Assembly (NCBI RefSeq): GCF_004114795.1
Contig: NZ_CP035311.1
Location: 1,116,001-1,180,000, forward strand
Reading direction: 5' to 3'
Length of the DNA stretch: 64,000 nucleotides
Origin: Janthinobacterium sp. 17J80-10
Lineage (GTDB): Bacteria; Pseudomonadota; Gammaproteobacteria; Burkholderiales; Burkholderiaceae_D
The notes below the pieces were generated by a model that saw nothing but the letters and a program-made list of their open reading frames with translations, had not been told where the DNA came from and did not search any database. Positions 21,006 through 29,568 of this stretch are shown piece after piece (the stretch's first letter is position 1; each line of letters starts with the position of its first letter). The translations under genes were made by a program, and so were the position numbers.

Positions 21006-22414
21006 TACGCGCCGCCGCTGTCGACGTCGTTGCCGGCACTTTCGACTTCACTGCCGCTGGCATTTTCACCGGCGGCACCCTTGCTACGGCTCTTGCCGCC
21101 GCGCCGGCGGCGCTTTTTCGCCACGCCGGTTTCCCCTTCGGCGCTCGATTTTTGCTGCAGCAGGGTTTCGCGGCCGGGGCCGTCAGATTCCATGAAATCG
21201 GTCCACCATTGGCCGAGGTCGGCGTCCAGTTCACCCGATTCGCAGCGCAGCAGCATGAAATCGTAGCCGGCGCGCAGGCGCGGATGCTCCAGCAGCTTGT
21301 AGGGCGTCTTGCCGGTGCGACGTTCGAAGCGCGGCTGCATGGCCCACAGGTCGCGCATGTCCGAGGTGGTCTTGCGCTGCAGAGCCAGCTTTTCGCTTTG
21401 CGACTCCAGCACGTCGTCGGCAGCCTGGTGCAGGGCAGGGATCGGATATTCGCCGGCGGCCTGGTAGGCGCGCCATTTTTCCAGCACCTGGTGCCACAGC
21501 AAGGCGGCAAACAGGAATCCGGGCGATACCGGCTTGCCCTGGCGGACGCGTTCGTCGGTATTGTTGAGCGCCTGGGTCACGAACTTCTTGCCCATCGGCT
21601 GCTCCAGCACCACGTCGAGCAGCGGCAGCAAGCCGTGGTGCAATCCTTCCTTGCGCAACTGTTTCAGGCACGCCAGCGCATGGCCGCTCATCAGGAGCTT
21701 GAGCATCTCATCGTACAGGCGCGCCGCCGGCACATTGTTGATCAGCGGCGCCATCACTGCCATCGGCGCGCTGGTGTCGGGGTCAATCGAAAAGCCGAGC
21801 TTGGCGGCAAAACGCACCACGCGCAGCATGCGCACCGGGTCTTCGCGAAAGCGCGCTTCCGGCACGCCGATCATGCGCAGGGTCTTGCTGCGGATATCGG
21901 CCATGCCTTCATGATAGTCGAGCACGCTCTGGCTGGCCGGATCGTAATACATGGCGTTGATGGTGAAGTCGCGCCGCACCGCGTCTTCGTGCTGCTCGCC
22001 GAAGGTGTTGTCGCGCAACACGCGCCCATGCTCGTCCTTGGCAGCCGATTCCATCGTCGTGCCGCGGAAGGTGGTCACTTCGATCAGTTCCTGGCCAAAC
22101 ATCACGTGCACGATCTGGAAGCGGCGGCCGATGATGAAGGCGCGCCGGAACAGGCGCTTTACCTGTTCCGGCGTGGCGTTGGTGGCGACGTCGAAATCCT
22201 TGGGCTTGACGCCCAGCAGCAGGTCGCGCACCGCGCCGCCCACCAGGAATGCCTTGAAGCCGGCTTCCTGCAAGGTTTGCGTGACCCGCACCGCGTTGGG
22301 CGACACCAGCCTGGGATCGATGCCATGCTCTTTTTGGCCAAAGACGACGGGGATGGTCGGGTCGGCAGCCTTGTTCTTGACGCCGAGGATGCGGCGGATG
22401 AATTTTTTAATCAT
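21005..22414 (-). CDS. pcnB: Poly(A) polymerase PcnB
   Basis: A 469-residue class II nucleotidyltransferase that adds poly(A) tails to RNA and promotes decay. The nucleotidyltransferase signature FLVGGAVRDLLLGVKPKDFDVAT, with the catalytic Asp pair, is near residues 54-76. The RNA-binding helices contain RRDFTINAMYYD and REDPVRMLRVVRFAAKLGF. The C-terminus is a basic tail (KKRRRRGGKSRSKG). I place the start at 22414 (MIKKFIRRILG). It overlaps the preceding HAD phosphatase gene by 8 bases and folK by one base. Confidence 0.95.
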   Translation of the reverse strand: MIKKFIRRILGVKNKAADPTIPVVFGQKEHGIDPRLVSPNAVRVTQTLQEAGFKAFLVGGAVRDLLLGVKPKDFDVATNATPEQVKRLFRRAFIIGRRFQIVHVMFGQELIEVTTFRGTTMESAAKDEHGRVLRDNTFGEQHEDAVRRDFTINAMYYDPASQSVLDYHEGMADIRSKTLRMIGVPEARFREDPVRMLRVVRFAAKLGFSIDPDTSAPMAVMAPLINNVPAARLYDEMLKLLMSGHALACLKQLRKEGLHHGLLPLLDVVLEQPMGKKFVTQALNNTDERVRQGKPVSPGFLFAALLWHQVLEKWRAYQAAGEYPIPALHQAADDVLESQSEKLALQRKTTSDMRDLWAMQPRFERRTGKTPYKLLEHPRLRAGYDFMLLRCESGELDADLGQWWTDFMESDGPGRETLLQQKSSAEGETGVAKKRRRRGGKSRSKGAAGENASGSEVESAGNDVDSGGA

Positions 22415-23081
22415 GGAACAATTGTAATGTAGGCCAGCCGTGGGCTTGCGCATGCGCGGCGAGCAGGGCATTCGGATTGGTCGCGACCGGATTGGTCACC
22501 AGCGACAGCAGGGGAATGTCGTTTTGCGAATCGCTGTAGAAATGGCTGCGCTCAAAGCCGTCCAGCGTGTGGCCCAGGCTGGCCAGCCATGCCTGGGCGT
22601 TGACGACCTTGCCGGCGCCATAGGGCGGGGTGCCCACCAGGCGGCCCGTCAGGTCGCCATTGGCAGCCAGTTCGGGTTCGGCGGCGATCAGGTGCTCGAC
22701 GCCGAAGGCGCGGGCGATCGGGCCGGTGACGAAACGGTTGGTGGCCGTGATGATGGCCACCAGGTCGCCGGCCTCCTGGTGTTTTTGCACCAGCTCGCGC
22801 GCTGCCTGCCGGATCGAAGGTGTAATGACTTCGGCCATGAATTCCTGGTGCCAGGCATCGAGCTGCGGGCGCGGAAATTGCGCCAGGATGCCGAAGACGA
22901 ATTCCAGATAGGCCACCGGGTCCAGGGTGCCTGCCTGGTATTGCTGGTAAAACGCGGCATTGCGCTTTTCCAGTGCATTGGCATCCACTGCACCGGTACG
23001 GGCCAGGAATTGCCCCCATTCGAAATCGGAATCGAGCGGCAAGAGCGTGTGGTCGAGGTCAAACAGAGCCAGGTTCGTCAT
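22407..23081 (-). CDS. HAD-IB family phosphatase (SerB-like)
   Basis: A 224-residue haloacid dehalogenase-type hydrolase. The nucleophile motif is FDLDHTLLPLDSD (DxD at about residues 8-10), motif II is AIITATNRF, and motif III/IV is HFYSDSQNDIPLL. These match the HAD-IB group that includes phosphoserine phosphatase-like and phospholipid-phosphate phosphatases; the true substrate cannot be read from the sequence. The start overlaps hda by 23 bases and the end overlaps pcnB by 8, so all three are on one transcript. Confidence 0.9.
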   Translation of the reverse strand: MTNLALFDLDHTLLPLDSDFEWGQFLARTGAVDANALEKRNAAFYQQYQAGTLDPVAYLEFVFGILAQFPRPQLDAWHQEFMAEVITPSIRQAARELVQKHQEAGDLVAIITATNRFVTGPIARAFGVEHLIAAEPELAANGDLTGRLVGTPPYGAGKVVNAQAWLASLGHTLDGFERSHFYSDSQNDIPLLSLVTNPVATNPNALLAAHAQAHGWPTLQLFHD

Positions 23082-23742
23082 GAAGTATCAATTCTTTCAG
23101 CAATGGCAGTGTAATCGGGCGCTTGGTTTCCAGCGAATAGCGGTCGAGCGCGTCGAGCATCGCCATCAGGGACGGCATGTCGCGCTTGAAGTGCGTCATC
23201 AGGTAGGGTAAAACACCGGCAGAAAGCACCAGCCCACGTGCGGCAGCGGCTTGTTCCAGAGCGGCAATTTTTTCTGCATCGGTCAGGCCGTGCACCTGGT
23301 AAATCAATCCCCAGCCAAGGCGCGTGCGCAAATCCTCGCGCACGGTAAGTAGCGCAGGCGGTTGCGGGCCGGCAGCGACCAGTACGCCGCCCTGTTCGCG
23401 CACCTGGTTAAACAAGGTAAAGGCAGCGATTTGCGCCTCCGGCGACAGGTTTGCGACATCGTCGAGCAGGTACAGGCGTAGCCGCGGCCGGTAAGCCAGG
23501 GCTGCGTCGGTTGCCTCGCCACCCAGATAAGTTGCGCCTTCCAGCGCGCCCAGCGCCCGCAGCAGATGCGACTTGCCGGCGCCGGCTTCGCCCCACAGAT
23601 AAATAAAACGTTCGCCCAGGCCGCTGACGGCGCCTTGCGCCACACGCTCCAGCAAAGCCATCAATTCGCCGTTTTGCCCGGTCACGAAAGTGTCCAGGGT
23701 CGGTGAAGAGTGGGCATTCAGGTCCAGCAATAACTGTTTCAT
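23059..23742 (-). CDS. hda: DnaA regulatory inactivator Hda
   Basis: A 227-residue DnaA-like AAA+ protein that, with the sliding clamp, stimulates hydrolysis of DnaA-bound ATP after initiation of replication. The Walker A loop GEAGAGKS is near residue 50 and the Walker B segment LYLLDDVANL near residue 92. The N-terminal MKQLLLDLN resembles the clamp-binding QL-type motif of Hda. I use the ATG at 23742 rather than a TTG two codons upstream. It opens the minus-strand hda-HAD-pcnB-folK set and is divergent from purM. Confidence 0.9.
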   Translation of the reverse strand: MKQLLLDLNAHSSPTLDTFVTGQNGELMALLERVAQGAVSGLGERFIYLWGEAGAGKSHLLRALGALEGATYLGGEATDAALAYRPRLRLYLLDDVANLSPEAQIAAFTLFNQVREQGGVLVAAGPQPPALLTVREDLRTRLGWGLIYQVHGLTDAEKIAALEQAAAARGLVLSAGVLPYLMTHFKRDMPSLMAMLDALDRYSLETKRPITLPLLKELILHDEPGSV

Positions 23743-23906
23743 TAACAAAAGATAGTAGGCAAGCGGGCGCTAGGATAATCGGTCTGCCCCGGTTTTGCCA
23801 GCATGGCAAGTGGTTTACCACAGACAAGTGATGACGGAACGGCAACCCTCGCTTTTCAGGGAAAGATGAAATGCCATCCACAAGCTGGAAAACGGGGCAA
23901 TTTTGT

Positions 23907-23956
23907 TAAAATAGCGGTTTGCCGCAGGATTCTCGCGGCTAACACCTGCTATTTTA
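23907..23956 (+). other. Nested hairpin in the purM leader
   Basis: An outer perfect 9-bp stem, TAAAATAGC (23907-23915) with GCTATTTTA (23948-23956), encloses an inner stem GCCGC (23921-23925) with GCGGC (23935-23939). It ends 23 bases before the purM ATG and would fold in its 5' leader or act as a palindromic operator. Confidence 0.5.
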
Positions 23957-23979
23957 CCGCCTCTGCCGCCAATCACATC

Positions 23980-25023
23980 ATGAGTTTCCCTTCTTCTGTT
24001 TCTCTCTCCTACCGCGATGCCGGCGTCGATATCGAAGCCGGTGATGCCCTGGTTGAAGCCATCAAGCCGTTTGCCAAGCGCACCATGCGCGAAGGCGTGA
24101 TGGGCGGAATCGGCGGTTTTGGCGCCTTGTTCGAAGTCAGTAAAAAATTCAAGGAGCCGGTGCTGGTCTCCGGCACCGATGGCGTCGGCACCAAGCTGAA
24201 GCTGGCTTTTCACCTGAACAAGCATGACACCGTCGGCATCGACCTGGTCGCCATGAGCGTCAACGATATCCTGGTGCAGGGCGCCGAGCCGCTGTTCTTC
24301 CTGGATTATTTCGCCTGCGGCAAGCTCGATGTGGCCACTGCCACCGATGTCATCAAGGGCATCGCCCAGGGCTGCGAACGGGCAGGCTGCGCGCTGATCG
24401 GCGGCGAGACCGCCGAGATGCCGTCCATGTATCCGGCCGGCGAGTATGACCTGGCAGGCTTTGCCGTCGGCGCGGTCGAAAAGTCGAAACTGATCGACGG
24501 CAGCAAGATCATTCCCGGCGACGTCGTGCTGGGCCTGGCATCCTCGGGCGCGCACTCCAACGGCTATTCGCTGGTGCGCAAGATCCTGTCGGTCGCCAAT
24601 CCGGACCTGAACGCCGACTTCCATGGCCGTCGCCTCGCCGACGTCTTGCTGGAACCGACGCGCATCTACGTCAAGCCTCTGCTGGCGCTGATGGAGAGCA
24701 TGGAAGTCAAGGGCATGGTGCACATCACCGGCGGCGGCCTGGTGGAAAACGTCCCGCGCGTCTTGCGCGACAACCTGACCGCAGTCCTGCAGCGCGATGC
24801 CTGGACCATGCCGCCACTGTTCCAGTGGCTGCAGCAGCATGGCGGCGTGGCCGACGCCGAGATGCACCGCGTGTTCAACTGTGGCATCGGCATGGCCGTG
24901 ATCGTGTCGAAGGAAAATGCGGATGCGGCTGAAGCGCAATTGAAGGCCGCCGGCGAAACCGTGTTCCGCATCGGCGAGATCCGCGAGCGCCAGGGTGACG
25001 AGGCGCAGACCATCGTCGTCTGA
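23980..25023 (+). CDS. purM: Phosphoribosylformylglycinamidine cyclo-ligase PurM
   Basis: A 347-residue ATP-dependent enzyme that closes the imidazole ring (AIR synthetase) in purine synthesis. Motifs include [53 protein letters not shown] and [16 protein letters not shown]. The start at 23980 ([18 protein letters not shown]) matches the family; an upstream in-frame extension runs through a structured leader and is rejected. A strong terminator follows. Confidence 0.97.
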   Translation: MSFPSSVSLSYRDAGVDIEAGDALVEAIKPFAKRTMREGVMGGIGGFGALFEVSKKFKEPVLVSGTDGVGTKLKLAFHLNKHDTVGIDLVAMSVNDILVQGAEPLFFLDYFACGKLDVATATDVIKGIAQGCERAGCALIGGETAEMPSMYPAGEYDLAGFAVGAVEKSKLIDGSKIIPGDVVLGLASSGAHSNGYSLVRKILSVANPDLNADFHGRRLADVLLEPTRIYVKPLLALMESMEVKGMVHITGGGLVENVPRVLRDNLTAVLQRDAWTMPPLFQWLQQHGGVADAEMHRVFNCGIGMAVIVSKENADAAEAQLKAAGETVFRIGEIRERQGDEAQTIVV

Positions 25024-25046
25024 GGCTGCTTCGCCAAGTCACGATG

Positions 25047-25082
25047 AAAAGCCGCAGGGGGCAACTCCTGCGGCTTTTTTAA
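25047..25082. terminator. Rho-independent terminator between convergent purM and Anbu genes
   Basis: AAGCCGCAGG pairs with CCTGCGGCTT across a 7-base loop, followed by a T-run. An A-run on the other side allows use by the minus-strand Anbu operon as well. Confidence 0.9.
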
Positions 25083-25096
25083 TGTCAGTGCTCGTT

Positions 25097-25981
25097 TTAA
25101 TGCTGCTTCGTGCTTCCGGATTGCTGCGCCAGTGTTTGCAGCTGCGTCGAAAGATTGTTCACTGAAGCGCCAGTCAGTGCGGCTGGCGGCGATACCCGCA
25201 CCGGCAGGCTGCCCGCCTGCGCCTTTGACAATACATTGGCGCTGGTATCGGGCGCGGCATTCCAGACCGGGTCGTCCATTCCTTCGAAGACCGCTTTCAA
25301 TTGCTGCCCCCAGGTCGCGCGGATCATCTGGAAATACTGGTTTTTTTCATCGACGCTGACAAAGCGCGTAACCGCCAGCCGGCCTGATTCATACACCAGC
25401 AAGTCCAGCGGCAACCCGACCGAAATATTCGAACGCAGCGTCGAATCCATCGAGATCAGCGCACATTTTGCCGCTTCATCGAGGGACGTCGCCGGCGTGA
25501 CCACGCGGTCGATGATGGGCTTGCCGTACTTGGCTTCGCCAATCTGGAAATAGGGATTCTCATTGTGCGACTCGATGAAATTGCCGGCCGAGTACATCTG
25601 GAACAGGCGGCAGCGCTCGTTGCCGATCTGCCCGCCGAAAATCATGCTGACATTGAAATCGATGCCGAATTTTTCCAGCGAAGCAGCATCGCGCTCATGC
25701 ACCAGGCGAATGGCATCGCCGACGAGCCGCGCTGCTTCATGCATGGACTGCACGGTCCAGATGCTATTGCCGTCGCCATCGACATAGTCGGCAACGATCT
25801 GGCGGATCGACTGGGAAATCGACAGGTTCCCGGCCGTCAGCAGCACCATGACGCGGTCGCCCGGCTTTTCGAACACGCTCATCTTGCGGAATGTGCCGAT
25901 CTGGTCGACCCCGGCATTGGTGCGGGAATCCGACAGGAATACCAGTCCGGCATCGAGGCGCATGGCGACACAATAAGTCAT
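25097..25981 (-). CDS. Anbu, proteasome-type peptidase (ancestral beta-subunit family)
   Basis: A 294-residue Ntn-hydrolase related to proteasome beta subunits and HslV. It begins MTYCVAMRLDAGLVFLSDSRTNAGVD, so removal of Met exposes the Thr nucleophile directly, without a propeptide. With Thr as residue 1, Asp17 and Lys32 fall where the catalytic Asp and Lys of this fold are expected. The C-terminal extension past about residue 235 is Ala/Pro/Ser-rich. It is the last gene of a four-gene minus-strand operon with a transglutaminase-like protein, an alpha-E protein and a circularly permuted ATP-grasp enzyme, the known Anbu neighbourhood. No unfoldase gene is present. The physiological substrate of Anbu is not established. 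Confidence 0.93.
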   Translation of the reverse strand: MTYCVAMRLDAGLVFLSDSRTNAGVDQIGTFRKMSVFEKPGDRVMVLLTAGNLSISQSIRQIVADYVDGDGNSIWTVQSMHEAARLVGDAIRLVHERDAASLEKFGIDFNVSMIFGGQIGNERCRLFQMYSAGNFIESHNENPYFQIGEAKYGKPIIDRVVTPATSLDEAAKCALISMDSTLRSNISVGLPLDLLVYESGRLAVTRFVSVDEKNQYFQMIRATWGQQLKAVFEGMDDPVWNAAPDTSANVLSKAQAGSLPVRVSPPAALTGASVNNLSTQLQTLAQQSGSTKQH

Positions 25982-26075
25982 GTTCGAAACGCAAAGAATA
26001 AAACTCCGATTCTATCGCAGGGCGCGCGGAAATCCATATCTGCTTGATCGAAAGGGGGACTCTCCATCCAGGCTG

Positions 26076-26873
26076 TCACGCACTGGCCACATCCACCCGT
26101 ACCGTTAATGTCTCGGTGCCGCCGCCGTGCCGCACGCCACGCACCGGCGCGGCGGAATCGTAATCCCGTCCGATCGCAAGGCGGCAATGCATGGCGCCGG
26201 TGAATTGTGCATGGGTGACATCGATGCTCACCCAGCCGGAAAAGTCCACATCGTCCACCCAGACATCGACCCAGGCATGGCTTTCAGCATGGTCGGTGTC
26301 GCCGGCGTGGATATACCCCGAGACGTAGCGTGCCGGAATATCCTGGCTATGGCAGCACGCCAAAAACAGGTGCGCATGGTCCTGGCACACCCCGTAACCC
26401 AGCCGCAGGGCATCGGTGGCTGTAGTGGTCACCCCGGTCGCCCCGCTCTGATACATGACGGATCCGCGGATCGCATCCGCCAGCGCCATCAAGGCACCGC
26501 TGCGAGCGCCGGTGCCCAGATGTTGCGAGGCGAATTGCCGGACCGCGTCGGTGGGCTCGGTCAGCCCCGTCGGCACGGTAAAGACCAGCGGCGACAGGCT
26601 TTCCCGCGCAGGCAGGCGGCCGCAATACAGTGGCGCCACGTCCACCAGCCCCTGGGCGACGATGCGCACTTCATTGTGGCGCCCGTTGACGGTCAGCGTA
26701 TGGCTGGCATTGCCATAGGCGTCGATGAATGCGTGGCAACGCCCGCCGGTCGTTATGTCCCAGGCTTTAATATGCTGGTGTGCATCATGCCGCGGCGTCA
26801 GCCGCAATTGCTGGATGGTGTACGTCAGCGGCGCGGTGTAGCGGTAAATGGTTTCGTGGCGAATTGCGAGCAT
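26076..26873 (-). CDS. Transglutaminase-like cysteine peptidase of the Anbu operon
   Basis: A 265-residue protein with an N-terminal bacterial transglutaminase-associated domain (LAIRHETIYRYTAPLTYTIQ) and a C-terminal transglutaminase-like domain. The catalytic triad is readable: Cys in GYGVCQDHAH, His in ESHAWVDVWV and Asp in WVSIDVTH. This family probably acts as a peptidase or amide hydrolase. I choose the ATG at 26873; a TTG at 26906 would overlap the alpha-E stop by 4 bases (TTGA-type coupling) and remains possible. It lies between the alpha-E and Anbu genes. Confidence 0.9.
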   Translation of the reverse strand: MLAIRHETIYRYTAPLTYTIQQLRLTPRHDAHQHIKAWDITTGGRCHAFIDAYGNASHTLTVNGRHNEVRIVAQGLVDVAPLYCGRLPARESLSPLVFTVPTGLTEPTDAVRQFASQHLGTGARSGALMALADAIRGSVMYQSGATGVTTTATDALRLGYGVCQDHAHLFLACCHSQDIPARYVSGYIHAGDTDHAESHAWVDVWVDDVDFSGWVSIDVTHAQFTGAMHCRLAIGRDYDSAAPVRGVRHGGGTETLTVRVDVASA

Positions 26874-26902
26874 GCAGGTTCCCGTTGAGGATATGGCCGG
26901 TT

Positions 26903-27835
26903 TCAAGCCGCCAGCGGCATCATGAAATCGCGGCTGACGCGCTTGCCCAGTTCGAAAACGCTTTCCAGGAAAGCCGTCAGGTAATCATGCAGGCCATCGG
27001 CGAGGATATCCTGGATATTGGCAAAGCGCAGCTGCGCATGCAGCCGGCCGGCCAGCCTCTCCGTATTGGCGGACATGTCGTTGCCGATCTCTTTCAGGTT
27101 CGCCACGACTTCGTCCATGCAGGCCATCAGCGAGCGCGGCATGTCGGCACGCAGCATCAGCAATTCTGCCACCCGCGCCGGCGTGATCACATCGCGGTAG
27201 ACCTTGCGGTAGATTTCAAAACCCGACACCGAACGCAGCAGCGCAGCCCAGTAATAGAAGTCGAGCTGCGGCTCGTCCCCGGCGCCATGGTATTTGACAT
27301 CGAGCAGGCGCGCGGTATTGTCCGCCCGTTCCAGGAAGGTGCCCAGGCGAATGAAGTGGAATGTTTCGTCCTTGAGCATGGTGCCGATGGTGACGCCGCG
27401 CGACAGATGCGAGCGGTGCTTGACCCACTCGAAAAACTGGCCGGGGTCGCGTTCGAGCATGTCACCTTTCAACAGCGGTTGCATTTCCAGCCAGCTGCCA
27501 TTCAGGGTCTCCCAGACTTCGGTGGTGAGACTGCCTCGCACGGCCCGGGCGTTTTCCCGCGCCTGTGTCAGGCAGGAGGCGAGCGATGACGGATTGGCGG
27601 GATCGCGCACCATGAAGTCGAGCACATCCCGGGGCGTGAGCAAGGGGTATTTGTGGTCGAACATGTCCTGCAATTCCGATATGCCCAGCGTGGCGCGCCA
27701 GCCTTGCTCGGCGGCCTGCGCCGATTGCGGCAGCAGCGAGGTTTGCATGTTGACGTCGAGCATGCGGGCAGTATTCTCGGCGCGCTCCGTGTAGCGGGCC
27801 ATCCAGAACAAGTGGTCGGCGGTGCGGCTTAACAT
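26903..27835 (-). CDS. Alpha-E domain protein (Anbu operon)
   Basis: A 310-residue, mostly helical protein of the alpha-E family. It has the characteristic opening MLSRTADHLFWMARYTERAENTARMLD and repeated ERADNTARLLDV-type segments. The biochemical role is unknown. Comparative genomics ties it to circularly permuted ATP-grasp ligases and transglutaminase-like peptidases, where it is proposed to assist peptide ligation. It starts 1 base after the ATP-grasp stop. Confidence 0.9.
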   Translation of the reverse strand: MLSRTADHLFWMARYTERAENTARMLDVNMQTSLLPQSAQAAEQGWRATLGISELQDMFDHKYPLLTPRDVLDFMVRDPANPSSLASCLTQARENARAVRGSLTTEVWETLNGSWLEMQPLLKGDMLERDPGQFFEWVKHRSHLSRGVTIGTMLKDETFHFIRLGTFLERADNTARLLDVKYHGAGDEPQLDFYYWAALLRSVSGFEIYRKVYRDVITPARVAELLMLRADMPRSLMACMDEVVANLKEIGNDMSANTERLAGRLHAQLRFANIQDILADGLHDYLTAFLESVFELGKRVSRDFMMPLAA

Positions 27836-27836
27836 G

Positions 27837-29252
27837 TCAGTTCTCCAGTATCCAGGTATCCTTGGTGCCGCCGCCTTGCGAGGAATTCACCACGAGAGAG
27901 CCGGCCGTCAGCGCCACCCGGGTCAGGCCGCCCGGCACCATCGTCACCGACTTGCCGGACAAGACAAAGGGGCGCAAGTCGATATGGCGCGGTGCGATGC
28001 CGGATTCGACATAGGTCGGGCAGGCCGACAGCGCCAGGGTCGGCTGGGCGATGTAGCCCTCCGGGTTGGCCTGCAGGCGGCGGCGGAAGTCTTCGATTTG
28101 CTGCTTGCTTGAGGCAGGTCCGACCAGCATGCCGTAGCCGCCGGCGCCATGCACTTCCTTGACCACCAGTTTTTCCAGGTTGGCCAGGGTGTATTCCAGT
28201 TCTTCTTTCTTGCGGCACTGGTAAGTCGGCACGTTGTTGAGGATCGGTTCTTCCGCCAGGTAGAAACGGATCATGTCCGGCACATAGGGGTAGATCGACT
28301 TGTCGTCGGCCACGCCGGTGCCGATCGCATTGGCCAGCGTGACGCGTCCGGCACGGTACACCGACAGCAGTCCCGGCACGCCGAGCGAGGAATCGGCGCG
28401 GAAAGCAAGCGGATCGAGGAAGTCGTCGTCCACGCGCCGGTAGATCACATCGACCCGCCGCGGGCCCAGGGTGGTGCGCATGAATACCGCATTGTCATTG
28501 ACAAACAGGTCCTGGCCCTCGACCAGTTCCACGCCCATTTGCTGCGCCAGGAAGGCATGTTCGAAATAGGCCGAGTTATACATCCCCGGCGTCAGTACGA
28601 CGACAGTCGGGTCGATGACGCCGGCCGGCGCGACCGAGCGCAGGTTATCCAGCAGCAGGTCAGGGTAATGATCGATCGGCGCCACTTTGTGGCGCGAGAA
28701 CAGTTCAGGGAAGAGGCGCATCATCATCTTGCGGTCTTCCAGCATGTAAGACACGCCCGAGGGCACGCGCAGGTTATCTTCCAGTACGTAGAATTCGCCG
28801 GCCCCCGCGCGCACGATATCCACACCGGCAATATGCGCATAGATGTCGGATGCGACGTTAATGCCTTGCATCTCGGGGCGGTACTGGGCGTTGCGGAAAA
28901 TCTGTTCGGGCGGGATGACGCCGGCTTGCACGATATGCTGGGCATGATAGATATCGTGGATGAACATGTTCAGCGCCTGCACCCGTTGCGTCAGTCCTTT
29001 TTCCAGCTGTCCCCATTCGGCGGCCGGGATGATGCGGGGAATGATATCGAACGGAATCAGGCGCTCGGTGCCGGCATCATTGCCATACACGGCAAAGGTA
29101 ATGCCGACGCGCCGGAATGCCAGATCCGCTTCTGCACGCTTGCGGGCAATGGTATCGCTGGCCTGTTCTGCCAGCCAGGCCTCGAATTCGCCGTAATGCG
29201 GCCGCACCGATCCCGCCTCATCGCGGTACATTTCATCGAAAAATTTTGTCAT
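27837..29252 (-). CDS. Circularly permuted ATP-grasp type 2 ligase (Anbu operon)
   Basis: A 471-residue member of the circularly permuted ATP-grasp family. Recognisable family segments are FYVLEDNLRVPSGVSYMLED (about residues 150-170), VVLTPGMYNSAYFEH, RRVDVIYRRVDDDFLDP and KEVHGAGGYGMLVGP. ATP-grasp ligases of this group are predicted to form amide or peptide bonds. It is the first gene of the four-gene operon, divergent from recA across 316 bases that include a LexA box. The substrate is unknown. A ligase next to a peptidase suggests a synthesise/remove cycle for a peptide tag or small peptide, but this is inference. Confidence 0.9.
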   Translation of the reverse strand: MTKFFDEMYRDEAGSVRPHYGEFEAWLAEQASDTIARKRAEADLAFRRVGITFAVYGNDAGTERLIPFDIIPRIIPAAEWGQLEKGLTQRVQALNMFIHDIYHAQHIVQAGVIPPEQIFRNAQYRPEMQGINVASDIYAHIAGVDIVRAGAGEFYVLEDNLRVPSGVSYMLEDRKMMMRLFPELFSRHKVAPIDHYPDLLLDNLRSVAPAGVIDPTVVVLTPGMYNSAYFEHAFLAQQMGVELVEGQDLFVNDNAVFMRTTLGPRRVDVIYRRVDDDFLDPLAFRADSSLGVPGLLSVYRAGRVTLANAIGTGVADDKSIYPYVPDMIRFYLAEEPILNNVPTYQCRKKEELEYTLANLEKLVVKEVHGAGGYGMLVGPASSKQQIEDFRRRLQANPEGYIAQPTLALSACPTYVESGIAPRHIDLRPFVLSGKSVTMVPGGLTRVALTAGSLVVNSSQGGGTKDTWILEN

Positions 29253-29281
29253 GGTGTACTTGCCGTCCTTTTCTGCTAAGT

Positions 29282-29297
29282 AACAAGAAGCATGCCA
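29282..29297 (-). promoter_or_regulatory. Weak sigma-54-like site before the Anbu operon
   Basis: On the minus strand TGGCATG-N4-TTGT has the -24 element and correct spacing of a sigma-54 promoter, but the -12 element is TTGT rather than TTGC. A lone NtrC-like half site TGCACCA lies at 29325-29331. Suggestive only. Confidence 0.2.
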
Positions 29298-29407
29298 AGC
29301 AAAAAGTCCGGATTGCGCCCAAAATGCACCAAAGAAGGGCGGTTTCGCCTTTATTCATGCACTTGAATATTTTTTGCTGCGACTGCAAATTCCGCTTGCA
29401 AAAATCA

Positions 29408-29423
29408 CTGTTTGTTTATACAG
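29408..29423. promoter_or_regulatory. LexA (SOS) box between recA and the Anbu operon
   Basis: CTGT-TTGTTTAT-ACAG matches the CTGT-N8-ACAG LexA consensus. TTGCAA at 29396-29401 and TACAGT at 29419-29424 (17-base spacing) form a possible recA promoter with the LexA box over its -10 region. It lies 145 bases before recA and 155 bases before the divergent ATP-grasp gene. The rest of 29253-29568 holds no gene that I can support. Confidence 0.8.
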
Positions 29424-29568
29424 TACTGTTTCACCAGCTGAAAGCGCACATCCCGATGCTGTTTCTGCATCCGGTGTTTTGTGCAATGTTTTGTATGTAA
29501 GCAGGCAAGCCGCAAATTCGCTGCACTTTTGACAAACGATTATTGCCAGCCATTTTCGAAAGAGACCT

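Noticed and set aside
29325-29331. NtrC binding site before the Anbu operon
   Set aside because: Only one half-site is present; the second half matches at 3 of 6 positions. Kept only as part of a low-scored finding.
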